A stretch of 31,880 nucleotides of DNA, taken from a virus. The stretch lies in the IMG/VR virus record IMGVR_UViG_3300032217_000333, positions 1 through 31,880 of that record. The stretch is one strand, 5' to 3'. Below the pieces are notes generated by a model. That model ran no database searches. It saw only the letters and a program-made list of their open reading frames with translations, and was not told where the DNA came from. The position numbers and the translations under genes are program-made. Numbering within the stretch: position 1 is the first letter of the stretch; each line of letters starts with the position of its first letter. This document shows, in pieces, positions 1-8,071 of the stretch.

Positions 1-1550
1 ATTGTAATATTTCCATCAGCATCACTGGCAGTGGTTATGCCCCCAGCACCTCTAATCTTAACTAGGTTGCCTGCCGATACTTCAACCTGTGTTGAATCGT
101 CTGCGGCTATCGACCACGAATATGTACCAGCTAGGTTTGGTTTGTTGGTTAACTGATCCCAACTTAATCCTGTGATGTATCCCCTGGTAGTTACAAATGT
201 TTCTGTAGCAAGTCCTGCTAGACTAGGACCTGTAATTGTGATGTTGCCTTCTGCATCACTTGCTGTGGTAATGCCGCTAGCACCTACAAACTTGACTAAC
301 TCACCTGCACTTATCTCTCGGAGTGTGCTGTCATCTGCTGCCACATTAAATGTATATGTGCCTGCTAGGTTAGGTTTGTCAGTTAAGTCATTGTAACTTA
401 GTCCTGTGATATAGCCTCGGCTAGTAACATAGCTTTCAGTGGCTAGACCTGTTAATGCTGAACTAGTGATGTATCCCCTAGTAGTCACATAAGTTTCAGT
501 AGCTAGTCCAGTTAACGCACCACTAGTAATATATCCAGCACCATTAGTCAACTGATTGTTGTTGGTAGGAATGGCTGTAGTTAGAGCATAGCCTGTTAAG
601 GCTGAACTGGTAATGTATCCTTGTGTGGTAACATAGCTTTCAGTGGCATAACCTACTAGACTAACAGGCGTACCTGTTACAGTTACATTGCCTTCTGCAT
701 CTGTGGTAACTGTGATTCCACCAGCACCTGTGATCTTGATGCTTTCACCGTTGGCAATTTCGCGTAGTGTGCTGTCATCACCTGCTATACTGAATGAGTA
801 AGGGTTTGCTACATTGTTTGTAATGTAGGTAGTACCTCCTCCTCCACCACCTTGGCCTAACAGTCCTGACGCATCAGCTAGTTGATTGATGTCTGTAGGA
901 ACCGAACTGCTAAGAGCATAGGTGCTCAATGCTGCCGATGTAATGTAACCCCTAGTGGTCACATAGGTTTCTGAGGCAAGTCCTGTTAATGCTGAACTTG
1001 TAATGTAAGCAGCGCCATTAGACAGCTGATTGTTGTTGGTTGGAACAGCACTGGTAAGGGCATAGTCTGTTAACGCACTGGTAGTAATATATCCCCTACC
1101 TGTTACATAACTTTCTGTGGCATATCCCGACAATGCTGAACTTGTGATATATCCACGTCCTGTTACATAGCTTTCAGTAGCGTAACCCGATAATGCTGAA
1201 CTTGTAAGATAACCTGCACCGTTGGCTAATTGATTATTATCTGTGGGTATTGTAGGCTTACCTGATATACTACTGTAAGGTACTGTGCCTACGCTGATAA
1301 CTTGATTGGCAATGGTAATTGTAGTACCATCAATTTTAACACCGCCCTTTACTGACGTAGTAGCTGTAGGCAGTGTATAATTGCCTCCACCCCCACCTCC
1401 AAAAGTTAAAGGAATTCCTCCAGGTGTTACGCCGTCTCCGACACGGAGATCGCCTAAGTCTTCATTGTAGAATAATGTTCCATGAGGGCCAACCCACTCG
1501 TCCGCTTCTACCTGAGTAACACGGCCAGCTTTGATCTTTTGAATTGTCAT
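1..1550 (-). CDS. Repeat-rich phage fibre/structural protein, partial (C-terminus outside window)
   Basis: An open frame runs from ATG at 1550 to the left edge without a stop, about 516 residues. It begins MTIQKIKAGRVTQVEADEW, followed by a short glycine run, and then becomes strongly repetitive. Units of the type GYITSSALTGYATESYVTTR and NNQLTNGAGYITS alternate with two or more copies of a longer module containing ADDSTLREI, then VKFVGASGITTASDAEG, then NITITG. Gly/Thr/Ser-rich tandem repeats of this kind are usual in tail-fibre or other virion surface proteins of T4-like marine phages; such proteins are normally trimeric and extended. A T4-type late box lies 5 nt upstream of the ATG. The receptor-binding tip would lie in the missing C-terminal part. 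The virion role is well supported; which virion part it forms is not known. Confidence 0.8.
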   Translation of the reverse strand, partial: MTIQKIKAGRVTQVEADEWVGPHGTLFYNEDLGDLRVGDGVTPGGIPLTFGGGGGGNYTLPTATTSVKGGVKIDGTTITIANQVISVGTVPYSSISGKPTIPTDNNQLANGAGYLTSSALSGYATESYVTGRGYITSSALSGYATESYVTGRGYITTSALTDYALTSAVPTNNNQLSNGAAYITSSALTGLASETYVTTRGYITSAALSTYALSSSVPTDINQLADASGLLGQGGGGGGTTYITNNVANPYSFSIAGDDSTLREIANGESIKITGAGGITVTTDAEGNVTVTGTPVSLVGYATESYVTTQGYITSSALTGYALTTAIPTNNNQLTNGAGYITSGALTGLATETYVTTRGYITSSALTGLATESYVTSRGYITGLSYNDLTDKPNLAGTYTFNVAADDSTLREISAGELVKFVGASGITTASDAEGNITITGPSLAGLATETFVTTRGYITGLSWDQLTNKPNLAGTYSWSIAADDSTQVEVSAGNLVKIRGAGGITTASDADGNIT

Positions 1551-1555
1551 ACCAA

Positions 1556-1563
1556 TATTTATC
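1556..1563 (-). promoter_or_regulatory. T4-type late promoter box GATAAATA
   Basis: The minus strand reads GATAAATA, a one-base variant of the T4 late consensus TATAAATA. It ends 5 nt before the ATG at 1550. By T4 spacing (+1 six bases after the box) the transcript would begin at the start codon itself. Confidence 0.6.
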
Positions 1564-1593
1564 GTATTGGTGTGTTTGGGCTAAACTGGGTGT

Positions 1594-1836
1594 TTAATAA
1601 GGTCGATGAATAGGATTGCGCGGATTATGTTCCACTTCATCCTGTGTAATTTTGTTAATGATTGGGCTAGTTTTGCCCTGTTCTGCTTTATCCAACTCGT
1701 GCGTTAGCTGCAACGGTGGAACCATAACTGGATTTGGATCTAGTTCGCTAGGATCTTTTGCGGGAGCCTCAGACTCTTCCCCATCTAGTTTGTCAATGAT
1801 GTCGGCTAACGCCCTCATAAATTCTGCTGCTCTCAT
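1594..1836 (-). CDS. Small late phage protein, unknown function
   Basis: The protein has 80 residues, starting MRAAEFMRALADIIDKLDGEE. Helix-forming residues dominate the first 20 or so, followed by a Pro/Asp/Glu-rich acidic middle (PAKDPSELDPNPVMVPPLQ). A longer frame upstream exists, but the ATG at 1836 is chosen because a perfect late box TATAAATA lies 5 nt before it and because the longer version would run into the neighbouring gene. Late expression and its place between two virion-type genes suggest a minor virion or assembly protein. I do not recognise a domain. Confidence 0.65.
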   Translation of the reverse strand: MRAAEFMRALADIIDKLDGEESEAPAKDPSELDPNPVMVPPLQLTHELDKAEQGKTSPIINKITQDEVEHNPRNPIHRPY

Positions 1837-1841
1837 AGTGT

Positions 1842-1849
1842 TATTTATA
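1842..1849 (-). promoter_or_regulatory. Perfect T4 late promoter box TATAAATA
   Basis: On the minus strand TATAAATA is an exact match to the T4 late consensus and is followed by ACACT and the ATG at 1836. It fills the short gap between the genes at 1851-2255 and 1594-1836. With T4 geometry the mRNA would be leaderless. Confidence 0.75.
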
Positions 1850-1850
1850 G

Positions 1851-2255
1851 TTAGTCTTTTGTGATAGGACCGCCCGTGACCCACAGCTCGCAGCTACGAG
1901 TTCCTGCGCATTTAAAATGCAGTAGATTGCAGTAGCCTAGATCAGCTGCTTCACGAGTTTTTTCTGCATCGTATGCTTCTTTGCCCATACCGTCGTGTAT
2001 ACACTTGTACATACTATCTGAAATGTTAAAGGCAGCACAATTACCACAGGTCATTGTTTTAGCAGTCTTTTCATCAATATTCCATTGTTTGGCTGCATCT
2101 TTCCAGTATGCGCCAGGCTCATCGGGATTGGCAGGACCGTAGTGATGTTTGTCTATAGCAGTTTGTCTGTTCTTGACATTGACTTCTAGGTCGTGTGTGG
2201 CAATGGGACAGCCCTTGTTGGCTGCTTCTACTATATTGATATACTTTCTGTACAT
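1851..2255 (-). CDS. Cys-rich small protein, possible metal or Fe-S binder
   Basis: The protein has 134 residues. The second half carries regularly placed cysteines: CGNCAAF, YKC, YCNLLHFKC, then GTRSCELWVTGGP. The spread CxxC...C...C...C and the aromatic/Gly context resemble high-potential iron-sulfur-like or zinc-ribbon-like phage proteins, but I cannot decide between them. It has no signal peptide or membrane segment. The ATG directly follows the TAA of the adhesin gene upstream (TAAATG), so it is translationally linked to the virion gene block. The function is unknown. Confidence 0.6.
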   Translation of the reverse strand: MYRKYINIVEAANKGCPIATHDLEVNVKNRQTAIDKHHYGPANPDEPGAYWKDAAKQWNIDEKTAKTMTCGNCAAFNISDSMYKCIHDGMGKEAYDAEKTREAADLGYCNLLHFKCAGTRSCELWVTGGPITKD

Positions 2256-3203
2256 TTAGAATCCGTTAGTGGCTGTGTTATAGAAGACTTTACCAGTCCA
2301 TGTGCTTGTTTTGGCCTGTCCTGAATGAGCATAACTGGCAAACAGTTGCCCAGGACCCGAAGGACCATTACCAAACTGTATGCGTATAGGATAGTATGTA
2401 CCTGCTACTAAACTTGTTGTAGCACTAATCTCACTGAGGGCGTGTAAGCCACCGTTCTTTACCAAGGCATTGGCAGTGGTAAATCCAGTTAGTGCTGTTG
2501 GACCAATCCACAACCAACTGCCATCATCTGAGTTTAGATAAAAAGTATGTGTTCCGGTATAGGTAGCAAGAAAATAGCCCTTGTATTCAATACTGGTGTT
2601 GTTTAATAAGGTTGGTTCACTGATAGTTGTATCAGTACCGTTGTAGTCGTTGGGTGCTGCCTTTAATGCGGCGGTGGCGAAGAATGACGGCGTATCGTTA
2701 AAGTAGAGTTCATAGTCTGTACGCCAAATATTTGCGGCAAATGCGATACCTGCATAGTTTACCCAAGGGCGTCCATCCACTAGTCCGCCTGTGTTTGGAT
2801 TATCGTCTCCAGCGGTAGCATAGGTATCCGGTAATAGAGTAATATCGTAAGTGTTGTTTATACGATAATACGGTTTGGTCACATCACCGAATGCTTGTCG
2901 TTTTATCTGCGCTATTTCTAGTTTACGTATTTGACGTTCTTGTTTTGATTCGTTTTGTTGTGGAGTACACAGTACTGTATCTCCATCTGCAAGTCCTATT
3001 GTTGATAGCGTTGTAGAACTATCACCATAGGTAAAACTATTTTTACTTGGATTGCTCAATAAACTCCAAGCATAATAGTCTGCTGGCAATCCTTCATCTG
3101 TAGCGATGGCTGTGATCAGTGTGTCAACTGTAGCAGTGGCTAGAGTGATTCCAGTAACACTGCGTTTTGTTCCTGTTAGCCCCCAATAGTTGATATCAGC
3201 CAT
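2256..3203 (-). CDS. PA14/GLEYA-like virion adhesin
   Basis: The protein has 315 residues. The start is [11 protein letters not shown] at 3203, because its ATG overlaps the TAA of the dps-like gene (TAATG); the longer frame to 3248 lies inside that gene. The N-terminal region of about 90 residues ends in LADGDTVLCTP, reminiscent of a small beta-grasp module, and is followed by a charged segment QERQIRKLEIAQIKRQAF. The C-terminal half has the PA14/GLEYA signature (YKGYFLATYTGTHTFYLNSD, then DGSWLWIG) and ends GPGQLFASYAHSG. PA14-type beta-barrels often bind glycans or act as adhesion domains. Position in the late virion block suggests a fibre or decoration protein. Domain recognition is by eye. 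Confidence 0.65.
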   Translation of the reverse strand: MADINYWGLTGTKRSVTGITLATATVDTLITAIATDEGLPADYYAWSLLSNPSKNSFTYGDSSTTLSTIGLADGDTVLCTPQQNESKQERQIRKLEIAQIKRQAFGDVTKPYYRINNTYDITLLPDTYATAGDDNPNTGGLVDGRPWVNYAGIAFAANIWRTDYELYFNDTPSFFATAALKAAPNDYNGTDTTISEPTLLNNTSIEYKGYFLATYTGTHTFYLNSDDGSWLWIGPTALTGFTTANALVKNGGLHALSEISATTSLVAGTYYPIRIQFGNGPSGPGQLFASYAHSGQAKTSTWTGKVFYNTATNGF

Positions 3204-3649
3204 TATTGATCGCCGCCTGGTTGTTTCAGAGTTGCTCTCAACATCCATCCGTGCTTGCGGTGGGCGTCTTGTCTGTCGGCTAAAAAGTTAGCAAGACCAA
3301 ATTCGCCTGCTTCTTCTGCTAGTTTATACACTATTCTCATTAATTTAGTGAGTTTTTCATTATCGGCCAAGAGTATTGCTACCATTTCTAAAGCCGGAAG
3401 TACTTCACTGTTTGCATTTGAGATCAAGCTCATTTGTTCAAAAGACCCTGGCACATACTCGTCCAGTTTACGAATGTTTTCTGCAAAAGGATCAATACTT
3501 GCATAGACTTCTGAATATACACCTTCAAACAGTGCATGGAATTCACTGAAGTCAGGGCCCTCTACATTCCAATGAAATGTATGTGCTTTTAAATAAAATG
3601 TAAACTCGCTGGCAAATGCGATTTTCATTGCCTGTACTAACTTATCCAT
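3203..3649 (-). CDS. dps: Dps-like ferritin-family protein (miniferritin)
   Basis: The protein has 148 residues, slightly shorter than bacterial Dps (about 150-170) and with a very short N-terminal tail. It has the Dps signature [18 protein letters not shown]. The intersubunit ferroxidase residues are all in place: H26, H38, D53 and E57, with the same spacing as E. coli Dps H51, H63, D78 and E82, plus W27. The C-terminal helix [14 protein letters not shown] also fits the family. Dps oxidises Fe(II) with peroxide, stores the iron in a 12-mer and often protects DNA. Here it sits in a late virion block, and the lack of a long basic tail argues for iron or peroxide handling rather than DNA condensation. 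A late-type box lies 20 nt upstream, with an AGGG ribosome-binding site in the leader. Confidence 0.88.
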   Translation of the reverse strand: MDKLVQAMKIAFASEFTFYLKAHTFHWNVEGPDFSEFHALFEGVYSEVYASIDPFAENIRKLDEYVPGSFEQMSLISNANSEVLPALEMVAILLADNEKLTKLMRIVYKLAEEAGEFGLANFLADRQDAHRKHGWMLRATLKQPGGDQ

Positions 3650-3669
3650 AGTAAATTTCCCTGATGTAG

Positions 3670-3677
3670 TATTTAGC
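3670..3677 (-). promoter_or_regulatory. Late promoter box GCTAAATA for the dps-like gene
   Basis: The minus strand reads GCTAAATA. It is followed by a 20-nt stretch containing AGGG before the ATG at 3649, so this late transcript would have a normal leader and ribosome-binding site. It lies back to back with the plus-strand box at 3680-3687. Confidence 0.55.
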
Positions 3678-3679
3678 GG

Positions 3680-3687
3680 ATTAAATA
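3680..3687 (+). promoter_or_regulatory. Late promoter box ATTAAATA for the ALAS gene
   Basis: ATTAAATA on the plus strand ends 8 nt before the ATG at 3696, and no ribosome-binding site is visible. It starts only 2 nt after the divergent box of the dps-like gene, so one site could fire in both directions. Confidence 0.45.
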
Positions 3688-3695
3688 GCTATACT

Positions 3696-4907
3696 ATGAT
3701 AAACAAAGCTCCCTTTAATGCTCTACTAAAAAATCTCAAGGACACAGGCAAATACCGTGTGTTTAACGATATTATTCGTGAAAAGGGCAAGTTCCCTAAT
3801 GCTATGTGGTACGGTCCCTACAACATCAAGAGCATCACTAATTGGTGTAGCAATGACTATTTAGGTATGGGCCAACACAAGGTAGTGCTAGATGCTATGC
3901 ACACAGCTCTAGATCACACAGGTGCAGGGTCCGGAGGCACTCGCAATATTGCAGGTACTAGTCACTATCACGTGGCTTTAGAACACGAACTAGCTACCTT
4001 GCATAACAAGGCTAGGGCTTTGTTATTCAGTTCGGCCTATGTGGCCAACGAATGGACACTGATTGCTCTATCAAAGATTGTTCCTAATATACATTTTGTA
4101 TCGGACAGCGAAAATCACAACAGCCTAGTTGTGGGAATGATTCACAGCAAGGCACCTAAAACAGTGTTTAGACACAACGATCTAAACCACTTGGAAGATA
4201 TACTAACATCTATACAGCTCACAGGCAATGTGCCTTGTATTGTATTTGAAAGTGTTTACTCAATGGATGGCGACGTAGGTCACATCAAAGAGATCTGCGA
4301 TCTAGCAGATCGCTACGGTGCTATGACCTACATCGATGAAGTACACGCGGTAGGACTCTATGGTCCCCACGGTGGTGGGAAAGTTGAAGAGCTTGGGCTA
4401 CAATCCCGTATTGACATAGTCAATGGTACATTAGGGAAAGCCTATGGGGTCCAAGGTGGCTATATCGCTGCCGATGCTGAGGTCATTGACGCCATCCGTT
4501 CTGTAGCTGCTGGATTTATCTTTACAACATCAATGAGCCCTGTGAGCTGTGCTGGTGCCCTGGCTGCGGTCAAGTACCTAAAGGATCATCCCGAGCTGCG
4601 TGATAAACATCAAGAACGGGCTCGTAAACTCAAGCATAGATTAACTGTGGCAGGGCTTCCTCCAATGGAGTGTACCACTACACATATTGTTCCTATCCTA
4701 GTAGGCGAAGCTGTTCGTTGCAAAGCCATCAGTGATGAACTGCTCAATGAACATAATATCTATATACAGCCTATCAATAGCCCTACTGTGGCTGTGGGCA
4801 CAGAGAGGCTGCGTCTAGCGCCTACTCCGTTCCACGATGATGGTATGATTGAGGATTTGATTACTGCGCTGATTGCTTCATTTGAGTGTCACCCGGTGCA
4901 AGTCTAA
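3696..4907 (+). CDS. hemA: 5-aminolevulinate synthase (C4 pathway)
   Basis: The protein has 403 residues, about full length for bacterial ALAS. This is a fold-type I PLP enzyme that condenses glycine and succinyl-CoA to 5-aminolevulinate, the first step of tetrapyrrole synthesis. Family signatures run along the whole protein: [84 protein letters not shown] and GTLGKAYG. The Schiff-base lysine is K248 and the PLP-nitrogen aspartate is D214, with the 34-residue gap seen in known ALAS. The ALAS-specific motifs favour this over the related KBL or BioF enzymes. It looks intact and active. It is a host-type metabolic gene on a phage, with its own late-like box. Its last 47 nt overlap the convergent cupin gene. 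Confidence 0.93.
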   Translation: MINKAPFNALLKNLKDTGKYRVFNDIIREKGKFPNAMWYGPYNIKSITNWCSNDYLGMGQHKVVLDAMHTALDHTGAGSGGTRNIAGTSHYHVALEHELATLHNKARALLFSSAYVANEWTLIALSKIVPNIHFVSDSENHNSLVVGMIHSKAPKTVFRHNDLNHLEDILTSIQLTGNVPCIVFESVYSMDGDVGHIKEICDLADRYGAMTYIDEVHAVGLYGPHGGGKVEELGLQSRIDIVNGTLGKAYGVQGGYIAADAEVIDAIRSVAAGFIFTTSMSPVSCAGALAAVKYLKDHPELRDKHQERARKLKHRLTVAGLPPMECTTTHIVPILVGEAVRCKAISDELLNEHNIYIQPINSPTVAVGTERLRLAPTPFHDDGMIEDLITALIASFECHPVQV

Positions 4908-5244
4908 AACGATCTTCAATGTAGTCTCCAGTGCCAACTTCAAAGATGATGCTGTTGTCTACCAGTGCTTCTACTTGATGAGGTCCTAAAGCTGAAAAGT
5001 CTGCGGTCTTGCCTTCTTCCAAGATAGCTTCTTTCATTTCTCCTGTGCTAACATCAATAAATTTAATTTTAAATTTTCCAGCATTAATAAACCAACTTTT
5101 GGCTTTTTCTTTATGGAAGACCAAACTAGTCTTTGCACCGGCACGTTCAAATACCAGTAACTTGCCGCAGTATTTTTCATTGTTGGCAAAGACTATTTCA
5201 AATCCCCAGCCTTTATCTACTTTTCCTAGATGTTGTAAATTCAT
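4861..5244 (-). CDS. Small cupin-fold protein (sugar-phosphate isomerase-like)
   Basis: The protein has 127 residues and forms a single beta-barrel cupin of the type found in mannose-6-phosphate isomerase C-terminal domains: [78 protein letters not shown]. One metal-ligand histidine is visible in each motif (H in LVFHKEK and H in GPHQ). The usual second histidine of the HxH pair is replaced by lysine, so metal binding may be weak or altered. The ATG overlaps the clpP stop (TAATG), and the 3' end overlaps the end of the ALAS gene. The substrate is unknown. Confidence 0.72.
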   Translation of the reverse strand: MNLQHLGKVDKGWGFEIVFANNEKYCGKLLVFERAGAKTSLVFHKEKAKSWFINAGKFKIKFIDVSTGEMKEAILEEGKTADFSALGPHQVEALVDNSIIFEVGTGDYIEDRFRLAPGDTQMKQSAQ

Positions 5245-5831
5245 TATCTCTCCGTGATGATTTTGTCAATTAGACCGTAGTCAAGAGCTTCTTCTGCACT
5301 CATAAACTTATCACGTTCCATATCGTGACTAAATTGAGCAAAAGTTTTGCCTTTTGAATTATGCTTGACATAGATGTCTGTTAAAGTTTTTTTCATTTTT
5401 AAAATCTCTTCAACTTGAATCTGCATATCTGTAGCCTGTCCACGTGCTCCGCCGCTGGGCTGATGGATCATATGTCTTGCATTGGGCAACATAAATCGTT
5501 TGCCTTTGGCTCCTGCTGTTGCTAATAGACTGCCCATTGAACAGGCTTGTCCCATAACATAAGTGGCTACATTAGGCTTAATAAACTGCATAGTATCATA
5601 GATACTCATTCCTGCTGTAACTACTCCTCCGGGACTGTTGATAAACAAACTAATGTCTTTGTCGGGATTTTCGCTTTCTAAGAACAGCAATTGAGCTACA
5701 ATAACATTGGCCATACCGTCTTCAACTGGCCCATTTAACATAACAATCCGTTCTTTAAGTAAACGACTGTAGATGTCATAGGCCCTTTCGCCTTTTGATG
5801 TAGATTCAACTACCATTGGTACTAGTGTCAT
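5244..5831 (-). CDS. clpP: ATP-dependent Clp protease proteolytic subunit
   Basis: The protein has 195 residues. ClpP is a self-compartmentalising serine protease that works with a Clp ATPase. Conserved features: FINSPGG (oxyanion loop), [10 protein letters not shown] with catalytic S98, [10 protein letters not shown] with H123, and D170 just before [18 protein letters not shown]. It matches bacterial ClpP in length apart from the missing N-terminal propeptide. No ClpX or ClpA is in the window, so it probably pairs with the host ATPase or acts in phage assembly as a processing protease. The ribosome-binding site AAAGGA lies 8 nt before the ATG. It is transcribed away from the HNH gene across a 135-nt gap, and the cupin follows in the same operon. 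Confidence 0.93.
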   Translation of the reverse strand: MTLVPMVVESTSKGERAYDIYSRLLKERIVMLNGPVEDGMANVIVAQLLFLESENPDKDISLFINSPGGVVTAGMSIYDTMQFIKPNVATYVMGQACSMGSLLATAGAKGKRFMLPNARHMIHQPSGGARGQATDMQIQVEEILKMKKTLTDIYVKHNSKGKTFAQFSHDMERDKFMSAEEALDYGLIDKIITER

Positions 5832-5884
5832 TCCAAAATCCTTTGTAAAAATAATTGTATGTTTTATAGTTTATACTAAAATTG

Positions 5885-5897
5885 CTTGCATTGCAAG
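5885..5897. promoter_or_regulatory. Palindrome CTTGCATTGCAAG, operator-like
   Basis: The arms CTTGCA and TGCAAG are perfect and separated by one base. The palindrome lies in the divergent gap between clpP and the HNH gene and overlaps the -35 hexamer of the plus-strand promoter, which is typical for a repressor site. No regulator is identified. Confidence 0.4.
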
Positions 5898-5914
5898 TAA
5901 TCTGAGTGTACAAT
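5886..5914 (+). promoter_or_regulatory. Sigma70-type promoter TTGCAT-N17-TACAAT
   Basis: The -35 TTGCAT (5886-5891) and -10 TACAAT (5909-5914) are separated by exactly 17 nt, upstream of the HNH gene. A leader of about 45 nt would follow. A late-like GTTAAATA at 5925-5932 lies within that leader and could add late transcription; this is weaker. Confidence 0.55.
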
Positions 5915-5966
5915 GATTGCTCAAGTTAAATACTTGGCTACGGGAATTTTTTGGATTTAAAATCAA

Positions 5967-6476
5967 ATGAGTACATTATTATTAAACGCAGATATGCAAC
6001 CTGTTAGCCTGTTACCACTTAGTATTGTAGATTGGCAGGAGTCCATCCGCTATCTAGTATTAGATAAGGTTGAGGTGTTGGAATGGTATGAAGATTGGGT
6101 AGTTCACTCTGCCCGATGGAGCACTCGCGTGCCTGCTATTGTTATGCTTAAGGAATATCAAAAACCTAAAAGCACAATGAGATTAAGCAAAAGAAATATT
6201 TTCCTAAGGGACGAATACAAATGTCAATACTGTGGCACAGATGTTACAGATGCCAGTGCGACATTAGATCACGTTCTGCCTGTGAGCAAAGGCGGTAAAA
6301 CCACTTGGGAAAACAGTGCCACTGCCTGCAAACCCTGCAACTATCGCAAGGCTGCAAGTACCAAAATGAAACCAAAACATCTGCCCTACAAGCCGCATTT
6401 TTGGGATCTAGTTGAAAAACGCAAAAAACGTGGGTTCCACCTACAGCATCCTAGCTGGTCCAACTATTTGGGCTAA
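5967..6476 (+). CDS. HNH endonuclease
   Basis: The protein has 169 residues. A zinc-ribbon HNH core is clear: CQYC (C86, C89), LDHVLPVSKGG with D101 and H102, TTWEN with N116, and CKPCNYRK with C121, C124 and N125. This is the McrA-like LDH...GG...W.N...C..CN type that T4-like marine phages often carry. The N-terminal 75 residues (LLLNADMQPVSLLPLSIVDWQESI) match the extension usual in this phage family. It may be a free-standing homing-type nuclease or a processing nuclease; the sequence does not tell which. It has its own promoter and starts a run of plus-strand genes. Confidence 0.88.
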   Translation: MSTLLLNADMQPVSLLPLSIVDWQESIRYLVLDKVEVLEWYEDWVVHSARWSTRVPAIVMLKEYQKPKSTMRLSKRNIFLRDEYKCQYCGTDVTDASATLDHVLPVSKGGKTTWENSATACKPCNYRKAASTKMKPKHLPYKPHFWDLVEKRKKRGFHLQHPSWSNYLG

Positions 6477-6479
6477 ATA
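6472..6479 (+). promoter_or_regulatory. Late promoter box GCTAAATA
   Basis: GCTAAATA ends 5 nt before the ATG at 6485 and overlaps the last codons and the TAA of the HNH gene. T4 spacing predicts a leaderless mRNA for the downstream gene. Confidence 0.65.
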
Positions 6480-6484
6480 TTACT

Positions 6485-8053
6485 ATGAGATTTTTTGAAT
6501 TGTCTGAAGCTAAACCAAAACCACCTGTAGCGCCTGCTGATGTTCAGCCAGTAGTTGATCAACCTGTACAAAATCCACCTGTGGCACAATCCAAAAAACC
6601 TGTGCAACAGGCTCCTTTGTCTCAGACCAAAAAACCACACCCTGCAGATGATGTAGAGCCGGTTTACGCAGACAACAAAAATTTAAAAACTGCGGCAGCT
6701 TTCCTGCAACAACAACTACCTGACGGTAAGTTTTCTGTGCAAAATGCCAGCGGTACTAAACAAATTAGTTCTGTTAGAGCTCGAGGTATTTCTCTTGCTG
6801 CTCTAAAACAAGCAATGACAGCATTTGGTGCAACGCAAGGATCTCCAGATGTTAAACAGTCTACGTCTAGCAGTTCTTTTCCAGCTTATAGCTTTGACAA
6901 AGACGGAGAACTTTATACTGTTGTTATTGGTATGAAGGGAGTAAAAGGTGATGACGAATCATCTGTTGGACTTGCAAGAAAAGAACTAACACCAGCAGGT
7001 CTAGGCATTCAGGGCGGTATATTTGACAAGAAAGAACTAATCTCAGCTACTAAGAAAGCTGTAGAATCTAAGATTAGAAAACGAGATCCTATACTTGCCG
7101 ATGCTCTCATCGCTATGGTAGACAGTGCGGCCAGCGGCGGCTCTACGCCAGTGTCTCCAGAACTAATGGCACATATTTCTCCTTATCTTGGAACGTTAAG
7201 TCAAGATTTTGGAGAAATTCTTGCACCTATTCTAATTCTTCAGCCTGGGCAGAAAGCAGAATTGCCCACAGGTAACAACCCCCTAGTGGATGTTAAGATT
7301 CCAGGTATGAATCTCAGTGTTAAAGCACTAACCGGCTCGGGTACTAGTTTTAGATCTATTTCAGACCTAATGGACAAGTATGAAGCCAGCATTGCCAACG
7401 ATAAAGAATCTAAAAAACATTTCGAAGTATTAAAGGCGTTTCATCCCAGTGCCGGGGGCAAGAACGTAGACAAGATTATCAAGGCAGCGGCCAAAGCCAA
7501 CATTAAAGAATACAAAGAAGCTGTTAGAAAGTTTGGTGCATTTGACGACTACGCAAGTCTACAAAGACGGGCCAGCGTATTCAATTGGCGTGATGGTAGT
7601 GTTGCTAGCTATCGTGACTTTTTGAATCTATCATTAGATGTGTTCACGGCATCCGATAACGGGGGTGTAAAGTTTGTTGGTATGCCTGCAGATGGAAAAT
7701 TCTATCTAGGTTCGGACGGTGCAAAGAAACCATCTGCTAGAGAAAAGGCTGCTGGCTATGCTAGTTTCCGAGCAAATCCATTTAAAGCTGCCGCAGATAT
7801 CATTACCTATTCTCTAGGTGTGGGCCTGCTTAATTATATTAAAGGCGGCAAAAATGCCGACAAGTATAAGACAATGATGACTGATATTGTGAACAAAGCA
7901 GATGCTGTAATTGGACACATAACTGTGAACAAAGACGGCACAATGAGTTTGGTCACTAAACCATTTAGTACATTACAATTCCAATTCCAGTATCACGCAC
8001 CTAGTCACATTCCGGGTAACAACCTTCCAGGATTTATTGCTCTTTTAGATTAA
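6485..8053 (+). CDS. Large late phage protein, probable internal virion protein
   Basis: The protein has 522 residues. The N-terminus MRFFELSEA resembles the head-targeting peptides of T4 internal proteins and holds a possible gp21-type cleavage site (LSE before A). A Pro/Gln/Lys-rich, low-complexity segment follows to about residue 55, then a folded region. A central stretch (NPLVDVKIPGMNLSVKALTGSGTS, split here as NPLVDVKIPG and MNLSVKALTGSGTS) has the D...xxK spacing seen in PD-(D/E)xK-like folds; this is only a hint. Later segments are Lys/Ala-rich helices, and the end SHIPGNNLPGFIALLD is hydrophobic. It is driven by a late box 5 nt upstream. I do not recognise the family firmly. Confidence 0.7.
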   Translation: MRFFELSEAKPKPPVAPADVQPVVDQPVQNPPVAQSKKPVQQAPLSQTKKPHPADDVEPVYADNKNLKTAAAFLQQQLPDGKFSVQNASGTKQISSVRARGISLAALKQAMTAFGATQGSPDVKQSTSSSSFPAYSFDKDGELYTVVIGMKGVKGDDESSVGLARKELTPAGLGIQGGIFDKKELISATKKAVESKIRKRDPILADALIAMVDSAASGGSTPVSPELMAHISPYLGTLSQDFGEILAPILILQPGQKAELPTGNNPLVDVKIPGMNLSVKALTGSGTSFRSISDLMDKYEASIANDKESKKHFEVLKAFHPSAGGKNVDKIIKAAAKANIKEYKEAVRKFGAFDDYASLQRRASVFNWRDGSVASYRDFLNLSLDVFTASDNGGVKFVGMPADGKFYLGSDGAKKPSAREKAAGYASFRANPFKAAADIITYSLGVGLLNYIKGGKNADKYKTMMTDIVNKADAVIGHITVNKDGTMSLVTKPFSTLQFQFQYHAPSHIPGNNLPGFIALLD

Positions 8054-8065
8054 TTCTGTTACAAT
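8037..8065 (+). promoter_or_regulatory. Sigma70-type promoter TTGCTC-N17-TACAAT
   Basis: The -35 TTGCTC (8037-8042) and -10 TACAAT (8060-8065) have a 17-nt spacer. The -10 ends 6 nt before the ATG at 8072, which places the predicted +1 on the start codon. The -10 sits inside a perfect palindrome, CTGTTA-CAA-TAACAG (8056-8070), a possible operator. Confidence 0.55.
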
Positions 8066-8071
8066 AACAGT

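Noticed and set aside
172-396. Plus-strand open frame of 74 codons
   Set aside because: It lies antisense to the repeat-rich fibre gene and mirrors its repeats; it has no ribosome-binding site.
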